This document shows positions 51,395 through 61,744 of a stretch of DNA of 64,000 nucleotides, one piece after another; within the stretch, counting starts at the first letter, position 1, and each line of letters begins with the position of its first letter. This DNA is from Exobasidium rhododendri (lineage: Eukaryota > Basidiomycota > Exobasidiomycetes > Exobasidiales > Exobasidiaceae). The notes beneath the pieces were generated by a model that made no database searches, was not told where the DNA came from, and saw only the letters and a list, made by a program, of their open reading frames with translations. The stretch covers positions 558,001 through 622,000 of the forward strand of contig CP110632.1 in assembly GCA_026210745.1 (NCBI GenBank). Direction: 5' to 3'. A program made the position numbers and the translations under genes.

Positions 51395-52684
51395 TCAACG
51401 GATCCTCCCGCCCCTTTTCTGTTCTGCCGCTATCTTCTCCTCCAATTTTCGAATCCACTCCAGTAAGCTTGACGACATTCTCCCCTGATTCTGTTTCTGT
51501 AGATTTGCAAACCAATGAAGATTTTTCGGAGAAATTCTACTTTCTTCGTATAAAGCCTGAATTCTCTGCAGTCTGTGCTCATCCTTCTTCAAGAAGCCAC
51601 CTTCGCCCGTGCTGTGATGTTCAGAAAAGTCATCGCTGAGGATGAAGACTTCTTCACCCCAATCCACCATCCTGTTGGAGTAGTCACTGTAGTGTAGACT
51701 TACTGTTGTGAATTGCGGTATGTTCAAGAGACGGATGCGATGTAACAAACCAAACTCGCGAATAGCATTCAAGTCGTCCCGGTACCCATAATCACCCAGA
51801 CCACCCAAGTAGATCTGGAGACAGCTGTCATCATGAATGAACTCGGTCAGATACGCTTTGACTTTCTTGTCGGCAGCTTGGTTTCCTTCGCCTGCTGAAG
51901 TGAAGATGTTGAACGGGGCAGAAGACCGGATCATGTTAAGGAAGCTGTGGAATTCGTCCTTTTCTATATCGCTGATCCTTGTCACAAAGTTTAGCAAGCC
52001 ACGAAGATTGCAGTAGCAGTGGATGCGGACATCCTCCACCGTCAGATGTGTCTTAAGATCTCGATTGATGTTCGACTTGATAAGGTCCAGAGCTTGCAGT
52101 GCTCCCTTTTCGCCCATCTGAATGAATTCAGGTTGAAAGAGCAACTGATCAGCATCGATGATGACGGCTACAAACGGCGGTTTCTTCAGACCGGGGTGAA
52201 GATGCTTTGACCGCTCGAGTGCTTCCCGGATCTCCTCTAGGCGCGACTTAGTACTGGGATCGTTGTCCATCATATCGTAGTCTTCTCTGGGTGGTAGCAA
52301 GCTGCGCCTCACATCTTCCAGCACTGGCCTAGTGTTGATCTGTTGTGGGTTGGAGAGAAGTCCACCTTTATTCGTCCCCTCCAAAGCTTGTCCAATCTCG
52401 TCGCTTTCCCCGGTCTGTTTCCCTTGCGGTGATATGAAATGCCTGGTGAACGGATTAGCCGGGAACTTGAGGGAGAAGGATGATGTTTGATCTCTCTCGC
52501 GTATGGGTATCGAGGTAGGATTGGTTGAAGACGTTCCAAACATGATCCCTCGAATCGACGCAGCAATGCTTCCTCCTCCCTGCTCAGCTTGTTCGACAGC
52601 CCTTGTTTCTGAGCCACTACCGCTTGGCGAGTCACGACCTCTGGGACTTTTGTTGCGATTCCCCAACTTTTCCTTATCGCTCAT
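51395..52684 (-). CDS. DUF7923/NYN-like domain protein
   Basis: A single exon; the frame is open up to ATG 52921, but the codons before 52684 look non-coding, so I start at MSDKEKLGNRN (429 residues). The first ~170 residues are low complexity. From about 175 comes a folded domain: PPFVAVIIDADQLLFQPEFI, DLIKSNINRDL, VRIHCYCNLRGLL, a long middle and LQIYLGGLGDYGYRDDLNAIRE, VSLHYSDYSNRMVDWGEEVFI. This resembles the DUF7923 domain found in fungal CCCH zinc-finger proteins and, more distantly, NYN/PIN nucleases with an Asp near the first strand (IIDAD). No CCCH finger is present. A role in RNA handling is inference; catalytic residues cannot be confirmed by eye. Confidence 0.65.
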   Translation of the reverse strand: MSDKEKLGNRNKSPRGRDSPSGSGSETRAVEQAEQGGGSIAASIRGIMFGTSSTNPTSIPIRERDQTSSFSLKFPANPFTRHFISPQGKQTGESDEIGQALEGTNKGGLLSNPQQINTRPVLEDVRRSLLPPREDYDMMDNDPSTKSRLEEIREALERSKHLHPGLKKPPFVAVIIDADQLLFQPEFIQMGEKGALQALDLIKSNINRDLKTHLTVEDVRIHCYCNLRGLLNFVTRISDIEKDEFHSFLNMIRSSAPFNIFTSAGEGNQAADKKVKAYLTEFIHDDSCLQIYLGGLGDYGYRDDLNAIREFGLLHRIRLLNIPQFTTVSLHYSDYSNRMVDWGEEVFILSDDFSEHHSTGEGGFLKKDEHRLQRIQALYEESRISPKNLHWFANLQKQNQGRMSSSLLEWIRKLEEKIAAEQKRGGRIR

Positions 52685-54043
52685 CTTGCTCTTCGCAGAG
52701 GCATGACCGATGATCTTCTCTGCTTCCCGCTTCGCAAAAGGATACGATATCTGTCTCTCTCTTTTCCTCTTTTGAGTCTTGGTCTCTGTGGGTGTACTGC
52801 CTTCCTTTCTGTGGTGAGTGTGTATCCTTCTTCCGTTCACCCTCTTCGCGACACGATATGATGGGATGAAATTCTGTGCTTGCCACGTCGATCGCAGCGC
52901 ACACTGTAGTATATCATGCATCGGACCCCTAGCATGTCTTACTAGCCATGTAGTTCATGGCCCTCAATGAAGAGCAGGTGTGCAATAAAAGGCCAAAAAG
53001 TATCATCTTGGCGGCCGTTGCATACTTCTCAATCAATCGGGCATTACGTAAGCCAGAGTCGTACAAGGATTGCTTCTCCTTTCGCAGGTTAGTATGTCCT
53101 ATCAGATGAAAATAGTACCTGTAGGGATCGGATTGCACAAGTCATCGCGCTGAGCACACGATAGCGGCCACTCAGACTGCCTTCCACCATTGGGACAGGG
53201 GTCGGTCTGAGTTGTGCTTCAATCATACTCTCTCTTCATGTCACTCATGCGTGTACCCGGAAGGACACCCACCACCTTCGTCGCGTCTCGTACGGCTTAA
53301 CGTGGAGAGGGACAGACTTTTCAGATCCTCGTGCGACGGGGTTGCCGCCGCCGCCTATTGTGTCGTCACTCGCGCCGAATTTGGCCCAGGCACACACACT
53401 GTACAGTAAAGACTGTCGCAAAAGTGGAAAAGTCAAAAATCGAGGTGTAGAGGGAGGGAGAGGCACAAGCCATTGACGCAAGTGTGTACCAGGCAGGCTC
53501 AGTACTTTTCTCTTGGCGCTTGCTCTGGCTTGCTTGCTCCGATACAGTCAGCAGGTCGACCCATCACTGTCATCGCTGCACTCACCTTGAATTGGGCCGG
53601 GCTCGAGTGGAAGAAGGATCAAGATCCAAGACTTTCAACGTCGAGCTCAGTACAAGGCAAAACTGCTGGGACATCTCCGCATCTTTGCCTCCCGCGACGC
53701 CTCTGCCTCTGATATCTGTGTGGCACCATAGGAGAAGACGAGGAGTAGAGAAGGCTCAAGTCAAGATTCTGCACCATCTATCGGCCCCACATTTTACCTG
53801 CAGGACGCCGCCCAAGAAGGTGGAGAAAGAGGAAAGGAGCAAGAATCATCAGCACCATTGATACTGACGCAAAAACACGATATACATCGCGCTTTGAATG
53901 CTAAAAGATTTGAGCATGTCGATGAATTGTCGAACCAAATAGAGAGCTCAGCTCGCCCAGCTCAATCCTGTTGAGTCTCGGTATCCGAACGATCTAGCAT
54001 CCAGAGATAGATACACCGTAAACAGCGTCGAGAAAAGAGAAAC
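52685..54043. other. Divergent intergenic region, no recognised gene
   Basis: About 1.36 kb between the DUF7923-like gene and the ASH-domain gene. It has only short ORFs with poor composition. It may include 5' leaders and introns of the large downstream gene. No RNA gene seen. Confidence 0.35.
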
Positions 54044-57000
54044 ATGTCGGACGACCTTCGACGAGGAGCAGACGGGGAGATGGTCGCCGCAGACTCCTAC
54101 CACGGCAACCCCACGCCCTGGATTGGAGCCTTCGAAAGAGTCATGGGAGATCAGAGCGACCACTATCACAATGACACTAAACCCACTAAAAAATCAGCTC
54201 GGCAATCTGCGGAGAATAGCGATACATTCAATAGCATAGCACCGAATAGGAGTTCAAATGCGAGTCCCTTCAATGCCGGCCTTCTGAAGGTTGGCGAGGA
54301 AGAGCTGACCAATGATCGGCTTAGATCACGAAGTGGTAGTGTCGCAAATTCATCGATCGACGATGTAGTCTTAAGTCGTCCTATTGCTCCTCGAAATCGT
54401 AGCAGTCATGTTGGGTTTCGGAAACAGAAGAAGGAGTTTGGATCACCACTAGTCTCCGTCTCACCAGTGGATCATATTTCAATAGAAGATATGTACCTCA
54501 ACCATGCGCCAACTCTGCAACCTCTTCATATTCGCAACGCATCGAATGGTAGACGAGTTTTGCTTCGACTGGGAAGCGATTTGGGTCGAGGGCTGTCTTT
54601 TTTGCGAAAGAAGAGATCGGGCGCAGTCAGTGAGTTACATGCGCTGAAAGAGAAGTTCTGCGGGGGTATGTGTCGCTCAATTGTACTCTATTGCCCAGAC
54701 GAGACATCCAAAGAAACAATCTTCTACCCAACGAACACGGCCAGGTGGGCTAAAGAGGACGGTCTACACCCGTCGAAGCTGCGCGAAATTCGACACATGA
54801 TTGCAAATCTTGACTCATCCGACTCTCTCATACTGGAACCTGGAACAGAGGAGGTTGTCTATCTTTCTTTTCGCCCTTCAGAGGTCGAGCAGATGCGGCT
54901 TCAAGCACCACCTCAGTCACCCTCGTTCAACGTGGAAAGGCAACAAAGCATGTCACACGACGATACTCAGCTATCTCTAACGTCCTTGGAGACCTCGCTA
55001 TCTTCTCGATCTGCACCAGAGACGTCTGCAGCGAGTATTTTTGACACTTCCCATCAATGCAAGACGGTCGACGTTTCTGGAGTCGTGTCTCTCCGCGCCT
55101 CAACTCTCTTGCCAGCAGAAGCAAGTGCAGTCGAGGATGGAAGCACTCCGTATGTGACCTCGTCGAGTGTCAGCAGTTCTTCTTCGAGGCCACCTTCCTT
55201 CTATAGCAGCAACGTATCCTCCAAGACGTCTGCTTCGATCTCAGCTGGAGACGATGCAGGGAACGGCGATGTGCAGGAGATGGAGATTCCGTTCTATGTC
55301 ACTTTCTGCCGACCACAAATGGCGGTGACAAAGCACGCTCATGGAAACAAGCTGCAAAATAAGGGCGTCATCACACTTGACTTTGGCGATGTATTCGTCG
55401 GTCAAAGCTTGGAAATGGAAGTGTACCTACACAATCAGAGTCAGATTGACTTATTCTGGCAAGCCAGGCTGGATGATGCCGAGTACATGCTTCAGCGGCC
55501 GCCTATCACGCTCTCTGATGGTGAAGCTCCCATCGAGGCAATCAACTCCACCGACGATATATCCTACAAACCGAACTCGCTCGCAGAAGGCAGCGCCAAA
55601 GGTATCAAGATCTCCCTCAGTCCATCCGAACCGTGTCGAGACTACGAGCAAGTCATCACCTTCAGCAACATGCACAATGCCGGCAACAGTGTACGAGTCT
55701 TGGTGAAGGCGAACATGCTTGGAGAAGCACGAGATGACGCACTGTCCATCTTATCGGGGGACGTTGTTGACTTTGGAGATTGCGCCGGTGGTCACTGGAC
55801 GAAGCAATTACTCGTGTTGAAGAACAACTGTGAACAGATCTTAGACGTTCATTTCAGTGTAGAGAAGGGCATCGAAGCGAACTTTCAACTGGCAGAACTA
55901 CTTCAGCGAAGTAGTGACGATCAAGTGACTCAAGATGAGCCGCCATTGCTTCATATGTACGACGCTTCTTCCTCCCTTGCTAGCACAAGTGAATCGGGAG
56001 AGAGCGAAAGAGACATCAATAGTGGACAAAGTGTGGACAGGTCACCTTCTTCCTCTTCAAGCTTTCTCATGTCCGACCTTCAAAGTCATGCTGCTGCTCA
56101 AGAACTGGCTAGAACGCCCACCGCTAATCCTCAACTTGGTTTGCAGATGAGTGAACCACCTTTCTTTGCTCTCCCCGGGCAGCATTCGACGAACGGGAAG
56201 CAAGATCTCGTCAAGCAAGACCGGAGGTGCAACGGTGGTGAGGATGATGATGATGATGATGATGTAGACGCCTCTTCTGTTGCTTCCCAGGCTGGATCTG
56301 CACCTGGTTCTCCCTCTAGAGGTGCGTCCAAGCAAGTGTCAAAAGAGCTTGTGATGGAGGCGCCACACAAAAAGGCTCACTCCGGCGAGGCGACGAGTAG
56401 CGAAGGTGATAGGAACGACAAAGATCCAAAGGAGGTGTATGCATCCTCTCGATCATCCTCTCGCGGGCTGTCGAAAGATTATCGAGCAGAGTCTGAGCGG
56501 AGAGGAGGGGACGAACTGGCCTCGACAAGGTCGGACATCACTGCTATTTCCCACGATGGCAGTAAGTTGGGTCCATTCTTTGCTTCATCATCCCAAGCCA
56601 GTGGCAGTAATTCGAGTCAGACGGATCTAGCAAGACAAGTAGCACGGAATGGTGGAGCAGCGGCCCTGATCGGACTGCGAGGCCTAGAACAAGCTCATGG
56701 AAATCAGATAGAAGAGCTTATCCTTCGACCGGGAGCAGAGTACAGAGTCATTGTCTCCTATCGACCACCCAAGGGACATATCGACAAAGAGTACAGTCAA
56801 GGGAAGCTGATCGAGAAGACGTTCCGGCTGTTGTTAGACTATGCACGCTCGAAGTCTTCCGGTGTGCGCTCAAGAGGTGGAAGAGAAAGGAAGTCGGTAC
56901 AATGTCGAATTCGAACCTGTACGTCCTTCATCGGCGTTTCACCAAAGCTGATCGACTTTGGAGCCGCTAATGTGGGGACCAGAAAGTCGGCCAACTTCAG

Positions 57001-59773
57001 CGTGACGAATCATTCCGAATTGACGGCGCGAGTCGATCTGCGGTTCGTCAGCAAGGTCCTTAGCATGTATCGAGATGAGATTTCCATCCCGCCACTTCAA
57101 ACACTGGAGTTGCGAGTGGACTTCTTCCCGAGAAGAGTCAACGAGAATTATCGAAAGCAGGTCACGGTCGCCAATCTTCTGAATCGATCCAACGATGAGA
57201 TATTCGAAGTACGAAGTCAGAACGTCGACGAGAAGAAGATCAGCTTCCATTCGCTTTTCTATCGCATCTTGACCTCACAAGGGAGTAATTACTTGGACTT
57301 TGGCGACGTCAATATAAATTGCACCCGCTTGAGGAGCTTTTCCATCGAGAACATCACCAAGAATCGCTTGGCAATCGAGTTGAGTGCATCCCACTCGGAA
57401 GACTTGAAGCTGTTCGTGAAAGCAAAAACGTCTCAAAGGAAAGGGAAGGAAGAAGCCAATCGATATGCTGAATTAGAGGCAGCAGATAACAGTCCCGCAA
57501 TGGTAGACAATGACGTTGGAAGAGGAAAGGTAAACAGAAGTAACCGTGCTACCGGCATCGACTTGAAGGAGCGCTTCTTGGAGAGCATGAGTCAAGATGT
57601 TCCCGCTCGCAAAGAGAACACAACGTGGCGGATTGCGCAGAAGAACAGTCATTATCAAAAGAGTGGCGTGAAGGGCAAGAGTGGGAACAAGAGAGGGGAT
57701 CACGGTGAGAAGAAGGACCCGACAAAGAAGGCGCCGATCAACCTCATGTCGGCGTTGAAGAAGGGTGGAAAGGGAAAGATAACGCTCAAGTACGGTCGAA
57801 CGATTGCCTTTAAAGACAACAAGCTCTTGAGTGAATTCGAGTATCTGGACCTAGCGTCAGGACCGCCCGTCGATGGCAGGAGGATATCGTCAAAGAGTCG
57901 AAAGTATCAGACGCTGGACGTTCTCGAGACAGGACGGGCGACGGGTGGGAAAGGAGCCAAGAATGGATCGGAGCTGAAGAAAAAGGCTAGCGTTGCGAAA
58001 TTGGCAGCGACGCCCTCAACATCGAGAGCCGCAAAGGAAGAGGCGAGTCATTCGGTCGAGAAGAAATCCGCTCCAGCTATTTCCGCGCTTGCACCGGCCA
58101 GCAAGCAGAAACCGGGGTTGATGCTGTCGGACGCTGTGGATGTATCACAGCTATCACTAGACGAGCTCCTCGTCGCTGTGGAGTCGCAGAGTAGCAGTCT
58201 TAGTACCTTTTTCCTGGGCAATCCTCTCGCTGAAGAGCAATCCGTCAGAACTGAGATCAACCTGCAGAGACAACTACAGGACGCCATCACGACGGGAAAG
58301 CTAGAACCGGTTGAAATGCTGCACATCGAAGCGGGGGAGGAGAGGCAAGTGATTGCTATCTACGTTCCGAACGGAAGCACCCGTCCCCACATCCAAGGGA
58401 ATGCCAGAAAGCAAGACTCTCGGATTTTCCTGCGACTCGTTGAGTTTGAAGTGACGGGTGTGGATCATGTGGAAGACTTTGAACAGATCCTCCGACTGGA
58501 CCGTGATGAGTTGCCCGTGAGAGAGCTGATGGTCAAGAGTAATATCTGTCGCTCCATGATGGAGCTGAGTCAACCGCACATCAACTTTGGCCAGATGAAC
58601 AAGGGCGACGTCAAGACTCGCAAGATCCTTATTCAGAACAGAAGCGAGTGGGCTCTGCGTTTTTGTATCCGAAAGAGTGGGAACATCTCCAGTGGTGACA
58701 TCAAGCTGAAGAACACGGACCGGTATGGTGTGGTGCCTGGACATGGAAAGAGGGAGGTGGAGTTCATCTTCTGTCCTAGCATGATGGGCGCCTTCCAGGA
58801 GAAGCTGATCGTAGAGAATGTGGCTGACCGAGACAAGGATGAGACGATCTACCTGAAAGCAAATGTGCGAAAAGTGTCGAACTTCAAGGTGGATCCCGGC
58901 ATACTCGAGTTCGATCATCAAGAAGTGCTGCCGATTGGAAAGATCACCAAGAGCGTTGTTGTGAGCAACGTCAGTGCAAAGACGAGGACTTTCGTGATTG
59001 GGGTGGATGAAGAAGGGCTGCACTTTCAGACCTTTCGAGTGGACGTGCTCTTGAACAGCAGCAATGACGGGAGCGTCAAGGCGATGCTGTCCAAAGCAGA
59101 GGAGGAGGAAGTAGAGCACATCAGTCAGAAGCTAAAGATTGCCAATCGAAAGGGTCAGACGGAAAAGATCACAAAGTATCAGGACCGGCTGGTTGAGCTG
59201 GGCGTTACCACTCAGTCTTCTTCTACGACCAGTCCTGACTTTATCGACGGTGGCCGCGGTGGAGGAGAGGTGGAAGGAGCCACCGCGATCCTCGCCAAGG
59301 CAGAACAGCAGCCACAAGATGAAGGGGTCAAAGCCGGTCTCCACAAGACAGAGACATCTCCACTGCCTCCACCTTCGGAGCAAGAGGAAGCGTCCAAGCT
59401 GAAGCAAGTGTCTTCGACCGTTACGTTGACGTTAGCAGCCAATCAAAGCAAGAAACTGTTGGTGCGACTGCGACTGTTACCGATGGATCCCGCCACTACT
59501 TGGCGACCCAATTCTCGCTTCGACAGCGGGGAGTTCAGCATCAACGTTCGAGTGCATGAGATGAAGAACACCGACGAAGTACAGACAGTCGAGATACGTG
59601 GGAGAGCACACGGTTCAATGCTACCAGAGGAGGCAAATGGAGATGCACTGTCACAGAGCCCAGGCTGGGTCGTCTTTTCAGCCTTGCCGCCACCATCAGC
59701 AACGTCGGGGCATTCACCACCCCATACCCTTTCTTTACACACACATACTAAAATGAATACCCCTGCGCAATAG
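54044..59773 (+). CDS. Large protein with multiple ASH/PapD-like (hydin/MSP-type) domains
   Basis: One unbroken frame of 1909 residues from ATG 54044. Repeated Ig-like beta-sandwich blocks follow the ASH (ASPM-SPD2-Hydin) pattern, a [VI]-x-F-G-x-x-x-x-G strand followed by N-x-S: ITLDFGDVFVGQSLEMEVYLHN, VVDFGDCAGGHWTKQLLVLKN, LIDFGAANVGTRKSANFSVTN, NYLDFGDVNINCTRLRSFSIEN and HINFGQMNKGDVKTRKILIQN, plus LEFDHQEVLPIGKITKSVVVSN. Long Ser- and Lys-rich disordered linkers separate them, including an Asp run at ~56240-56265. In animals and protists such domains occur in centrosomal and ciliary proteins; this fungus should have no cilia, so a spindle-pole, septum or membrane-contact role is possible. 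I do not know its function. The end past GRAHGSMLPEEANG is low complexity, so a 3' intron cannot be excluded. Confidence 0.82.
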   Translation: MSDDLRRGADGEMVAADSYHGNPTPWIGAFERVMGDQSDHYHNDTKPTKKSARQSAENSDTFNSIAPNRSSNASPFNAGLLKVGEEELTNDRLRSRSGSVANSSIDDVVLSRPIAPRNRSSHVGFRKQKKEFGSPLVSVSPVDHISIEDMYLNHAPTLQPLHIRNASNGRRVLLRLGSDLGRGLSFLRKKRSGAVSELHALKEKFCGGMCRSIVLYCPDETSKETIFYPTNTARWAKEDGLHPSKLREIRHMIANLDSSDSLILEPGTEEVVYLSFRPSEVEQMRLQAPPQSPSFNVERQQSMSHDDTQLSLTSLETSLSSRSAPETSAASIFDTSHQCKTVDVSGVVSLRASTLLPAEASAVEDGSTPYVTSSSVSSSSSRPPSFYSSNVSSKTSASISAGDDAGNGDVQEMEIPFYVTFCRPQMAVTKHAHGNKLQNKGVITLDFGDVFVGQSLEMEVYLHNQSQIDLFWQARLDDAEYMLQRPPITLSDGEAPIEAINSTDDISYKPNSLAEGSAKGIKISLSPSEPCRDYEQVITFSNMHNAGNSVRVLVKANMLGEARDDALSILSGDVVDFGDCAGGHWTKQLLVLKNNCEQILDVHFSVEKGIEANFQLAELLQRSSDDQVTQDEPPLLHMYDASSSLASTSESGESERDINSGQSVDRSPSSSSSFLMSDLQSHAAAQELARTPTANPQLGLQMSEPPFFALPGQHSTNGKQDLVKQDRRCNGGEDDDDDDDVDASSVASQAGSAPGSPSRGASKQVSKELVMEAPHKKAHSGEATSSEGDRNDKDPKEVYASSRSSSRGLSKDYRAESERRGGDELASTRSDITAISHDGSKLGPFFASSSQASGSNSSQTDLARQVARNGGAAALIGLRGLEQAHGNQIEELILRPGAEYRVIVSYRPPKGHIDKEYSQGKLIEKTFRLLLDYARSKSSGVRSRGGRERKSVQCRIRTCTSFIGVSPKLIDFGAANVGTRKSANFSVTNHSELTARVDLRFVSKVLSMYRDEISIPPLQTLELRVDFFPRRVNENYRKQVTVANLLNRSNDEIFEVRSQNVDEKKISFHSLFYRILTSQGSNYLDFGDVNINCTRLRSFSIENITKNRLAIELSASHSEDLKLFVKAKTSQRKGKEEANRYAELEAADNSPAMVDNDVGRGKVNRSNRATGIDLKERFLESMSQDVPARKENTTWRIAQKNSHYQKSGVKGKSGNKRGDHGEKKDPTKKAPINLMSALKKGGKGKITLKYGRTIAFKDNKLLSEFEYLDLASGPPVDGRRISSKSRKYQTLDVLETGRATGGKGAKNGSELKKKASVAKLAATPSTSRAAKEEASHSVEKKSAPAISALAPASKQKPGLMLSDAVDVSQLSLDELLVAVESQSSSLSTFFLGNPLAEEQSVRTEINLQRQLQDAITTGKLEPVEMLHIEAGEERQVIAIYVPNGSTRPHIQGNARKQDSRIFLRLVEFEVTGVDHVEDFEQILRLDRDELPVRELMVKSNICRSMMELSQPHINFGQMNKGDVKTRKILIQNRSEWALRFCIRKSGNISSGDIKLKNTDRYGVVPGHGKREVEFIFCPSMMGAFQEKLIVENVADRDKDETIYLKANVRKVSNFKVDPGILEFDHQEVLPIGKITKSVVVSNVSAKTRTFVIGVDEEGLHFQTFRVDVLLNSSNDGSVKAMLSKAEEEEVEHISQKLKIANRKGQTEKITKYQDRLVELGVTTQSSSTTSPDFIDGGRGGGEVEGATAILAKAEQQPQDEGVKAGLHKTETSPLPPPSEQEEASKLKQVSSTVTLTLAANQSKKLLVRLRLLPMDPATTWRPNSRFDSGEFSINVRVHEMKNTDEVQTVEIRGRAHGSMLPEEANGDALSQSPGWVVFSALPPPSATSGHSPPHTLSLHTHTKMNTPAQ

Positions 59774-59902
59774 CGACAACAACAACAACGACAACACCAC
59801 CCCTCTGTAGGCCAAAGAAGGCGTCGCTCTATTAAAAATCACAATGAATCATGAATAATACTACAAATTAAACGAAAACGCCTGTGCCCCGCCACCTTCT
59901 TC

Positions 59903-61324
59903 TCACTGACTCTTTACTTCCTTTTTCTTTTCCGCCTCGGTGACCTCTTCGACTACTTCCAAGGTGCGCCTTTTGATCCCCTTGGAGGCTTCCTTCTCTG
60001 CATTACCTTGCAGACGAAGCAAGTCTTTGAGGTTACCGTCGTACAAAGTAAGAGGAAGTAGCGATCGATGAGCCAAGGTTAGACTCTTAGAAGTAAGTCG
60101 TAAATAAGCTGTGAGATTACGCTCCATCGTCTGTTCATCGGCCTCAAAAGCTCGTAGACCTCTCTGGGCACACGCCTTCCAAAGCCAGTCCGAGTGTCGT
60201 ATCTCATTCCATTGCTCTGTTTCCTGCCGTGTCTCGTAAGCATACCGGAGCATTTCATCGTCCAGTTGCAAGTTTATTAGATGTTTCTCGATTCGAGAGG
60301 AGACCATCGTGCTAGGTCCCCACGACGAGACTGCAAACAGCTTAGCAACATCTCCAACCACTTCGGAGCCATACCTCGTTAGCGACTTGACCTTCATCGT
60401 CTCCTCCGTCTCCTTTCCTTCGATCAGTACTTCTTTCCCCTTTCCGCCCAATTGAGAGGCCAGATCTTCTACCACTCCTCGAATGCTTTCGTTCTTTACC
60501 AGGCTCTGTACGGCAAGTCCTCGCTTTGCCTCATCTCCCGATCGCATCTTGGTCCGCTGAGAAGGAAGGACGCAGGTGCTTGGCAGGAGTGACGGGGCAT
60601 ATATGACCACGAGTGGTAAAATCTCTTCGAGGATGAGTAAGATGGCCAAGAATAAGGGCAACTTACGCAAGTCGGCTTTGTGTTGGGCTATGATAGCTTG
60701 CTCGATCCATCGTATCCCTTCTCCACCGGTGCTTTCCCTCTCTGCTATCTTCTTCCTCAGCTCGGCAACAATCTTTCGGTCGAACCAGATCTGTTTCACA
60801 CCTTGATAGTAGAATTTGAAGAGATACTTGAGATTCGCCCAGAGTCCTTTAATCTTTTGCATGATCGTCTTGGGTGGCTCTTTCCCGCCTTGCGGTGGTG
60901 GTACTGGGGCAGATCTCGTCGAGTGTGCTGTTTGTTGAGTGAAGGTGGTGTGGGAGATATCCTTTGCAGGCTCGCTGACATTTACTGAGCTCTCCTTGGC
61001 AGGTGTTGCTCTTTTGCTTTCCGGCGACGGAGAAGACTTAGCAGCTGATCTAGTTTGTGTGTTTGGTGCATGTCGCGAGGGAGCTACACGCTTTTTGGGT
61101 GAAGGAGGTGGGATCGACTGATCGTTTCTGGATGACGACGGCGAAGCTGTTGGATTCAAGTTGTGCTCGGAAAGTAATGAAGCGGAAGGAGATGAAAATG
61201 ATGCAAGTGCTGACGTATGCAGTTTTGCTTCCGTCGCCTTGTATGTCGATGCTGTCGAGGGCGAGATGATATGAAGCCGAGAGTACGTCAGTCGCCTACC
61301 CCCTGCGTAAGCATGACGCAGCAT
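59903..61324 (-). CDS. LETM1-domain (RBD) mitochondrial membrane protein
   Basis: A single exon of 473 residues from ATG 61324. The N-terminus (MLRHAYAGGRRLTYSRLH) looks like a mitochondrial presequence and is followed by ~120 Ser/Pro/Thr-rich residues. The conserved core reads LKYLFKFYYQGVKQIWFDRK, then EQAIIAQHKADLRKLPLFLA, a membrane span ILLILEEILPLVVIYAPSLLP and STCVLPSQRTKMR. This is the LETM1 ribosome-binding-domain layout with its proline-containing span. Yeast Mdm38/Ylh47 of this family affect potassium/proton exchange and membrane insertion of mitochondrially made proteins; shorter fungal and animal members (LETMD1-like) are less known. The sequence resembles the latter kind more than Mdm38, so I give no symbol. 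Confidence 0.85.
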   Translation of the reverse strand: MLRHAYAGGRRLTYSRLHIISPSTASTYKATEAKLHTSALASFSSPSASLLSEHNLNPTASPSSSRNDQSIPPPSPKKRVAPSRHAPNTQTRSAAKSSPSPESKRATPAKESSVNVSEPAKDISHTTFTQQTAHSTRSAPVPPPQGGKEPPKTIMQKIKGLWANLKYLFKFYYQGVKQIWFDRKIVAELRKKIAERESTGGEGIRWIEQAIIAQHKADLRKLPLFLAILLILEEILPLVVIYAPSLLPSTCVLPSQRTKMRSGDEAKRGLAVQSLVKNESIRGVVEDLASQLGGKGKEVLIEGKETEETMKVKSLTRYGSEVVGDVAKLFAVSSWGPSTMVSSRIEKHLINLQLDDEMLRYAYETRQETEQWNEIRHSDWLWKACAQRGLRAFEADEQTMERNLTAYLRLTSKSLTLAHRSLLPLTLYDGNLKDLLRLQGNAEKEASKGIKRRTLEVVEEVTEAEKKKEVKSQ

Positions 61325-61744
61325 TGCGACGCTGCCCAGTATCTTCCCGGGACGATGTCGGTATGCGTGGGATTGAGCTCTTCTTGGGTGCTCACTCCTA
61401 TTTGATGTTTAGAGCTCTAGAATCTACAGTGTTCGCCCAGTCTTGCACCAGTATCGAATTTAGACGTTGTACGGCAGTAATGCGATGTCGAAATGGAAAC
61501 AGGAAGTCGAAAGGTGCGGAACAGAGAGGGATGATTCTGCCCAGTAGAAGAGGTGCGGACTTGAGGTCGGCGTCACCTTGCAAATAAGCGTACAATCCAA
61601 GAGAATGAAAGAAAGTGGAAACACGCGAGGACACGTGAAGCGCACTTTGGCAGTGGAGAGCGCACTTGTTGGTAGCCAGGCCTATTAATTACCACCCCTT
61701 CACACAGACCTCAGACAGCTGTTCGAGTGCGACAGTGATCGATC
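61325..61744. other. Divergent intergenic region
   Basis: 420 nt between the LETM1-domain and AP-1 sigma genes, a likely shared promoter region. I see no other feature. Confidence 0.4.

Noticed and set aside
52685-52921. N-terminal extension of the DUF7923-like protein from the ATG at 52921
   Set aside because: Although the frame is open, the sequence reads like non-coding DNA and a good ATG with typical low-complexity start follows at 52684.
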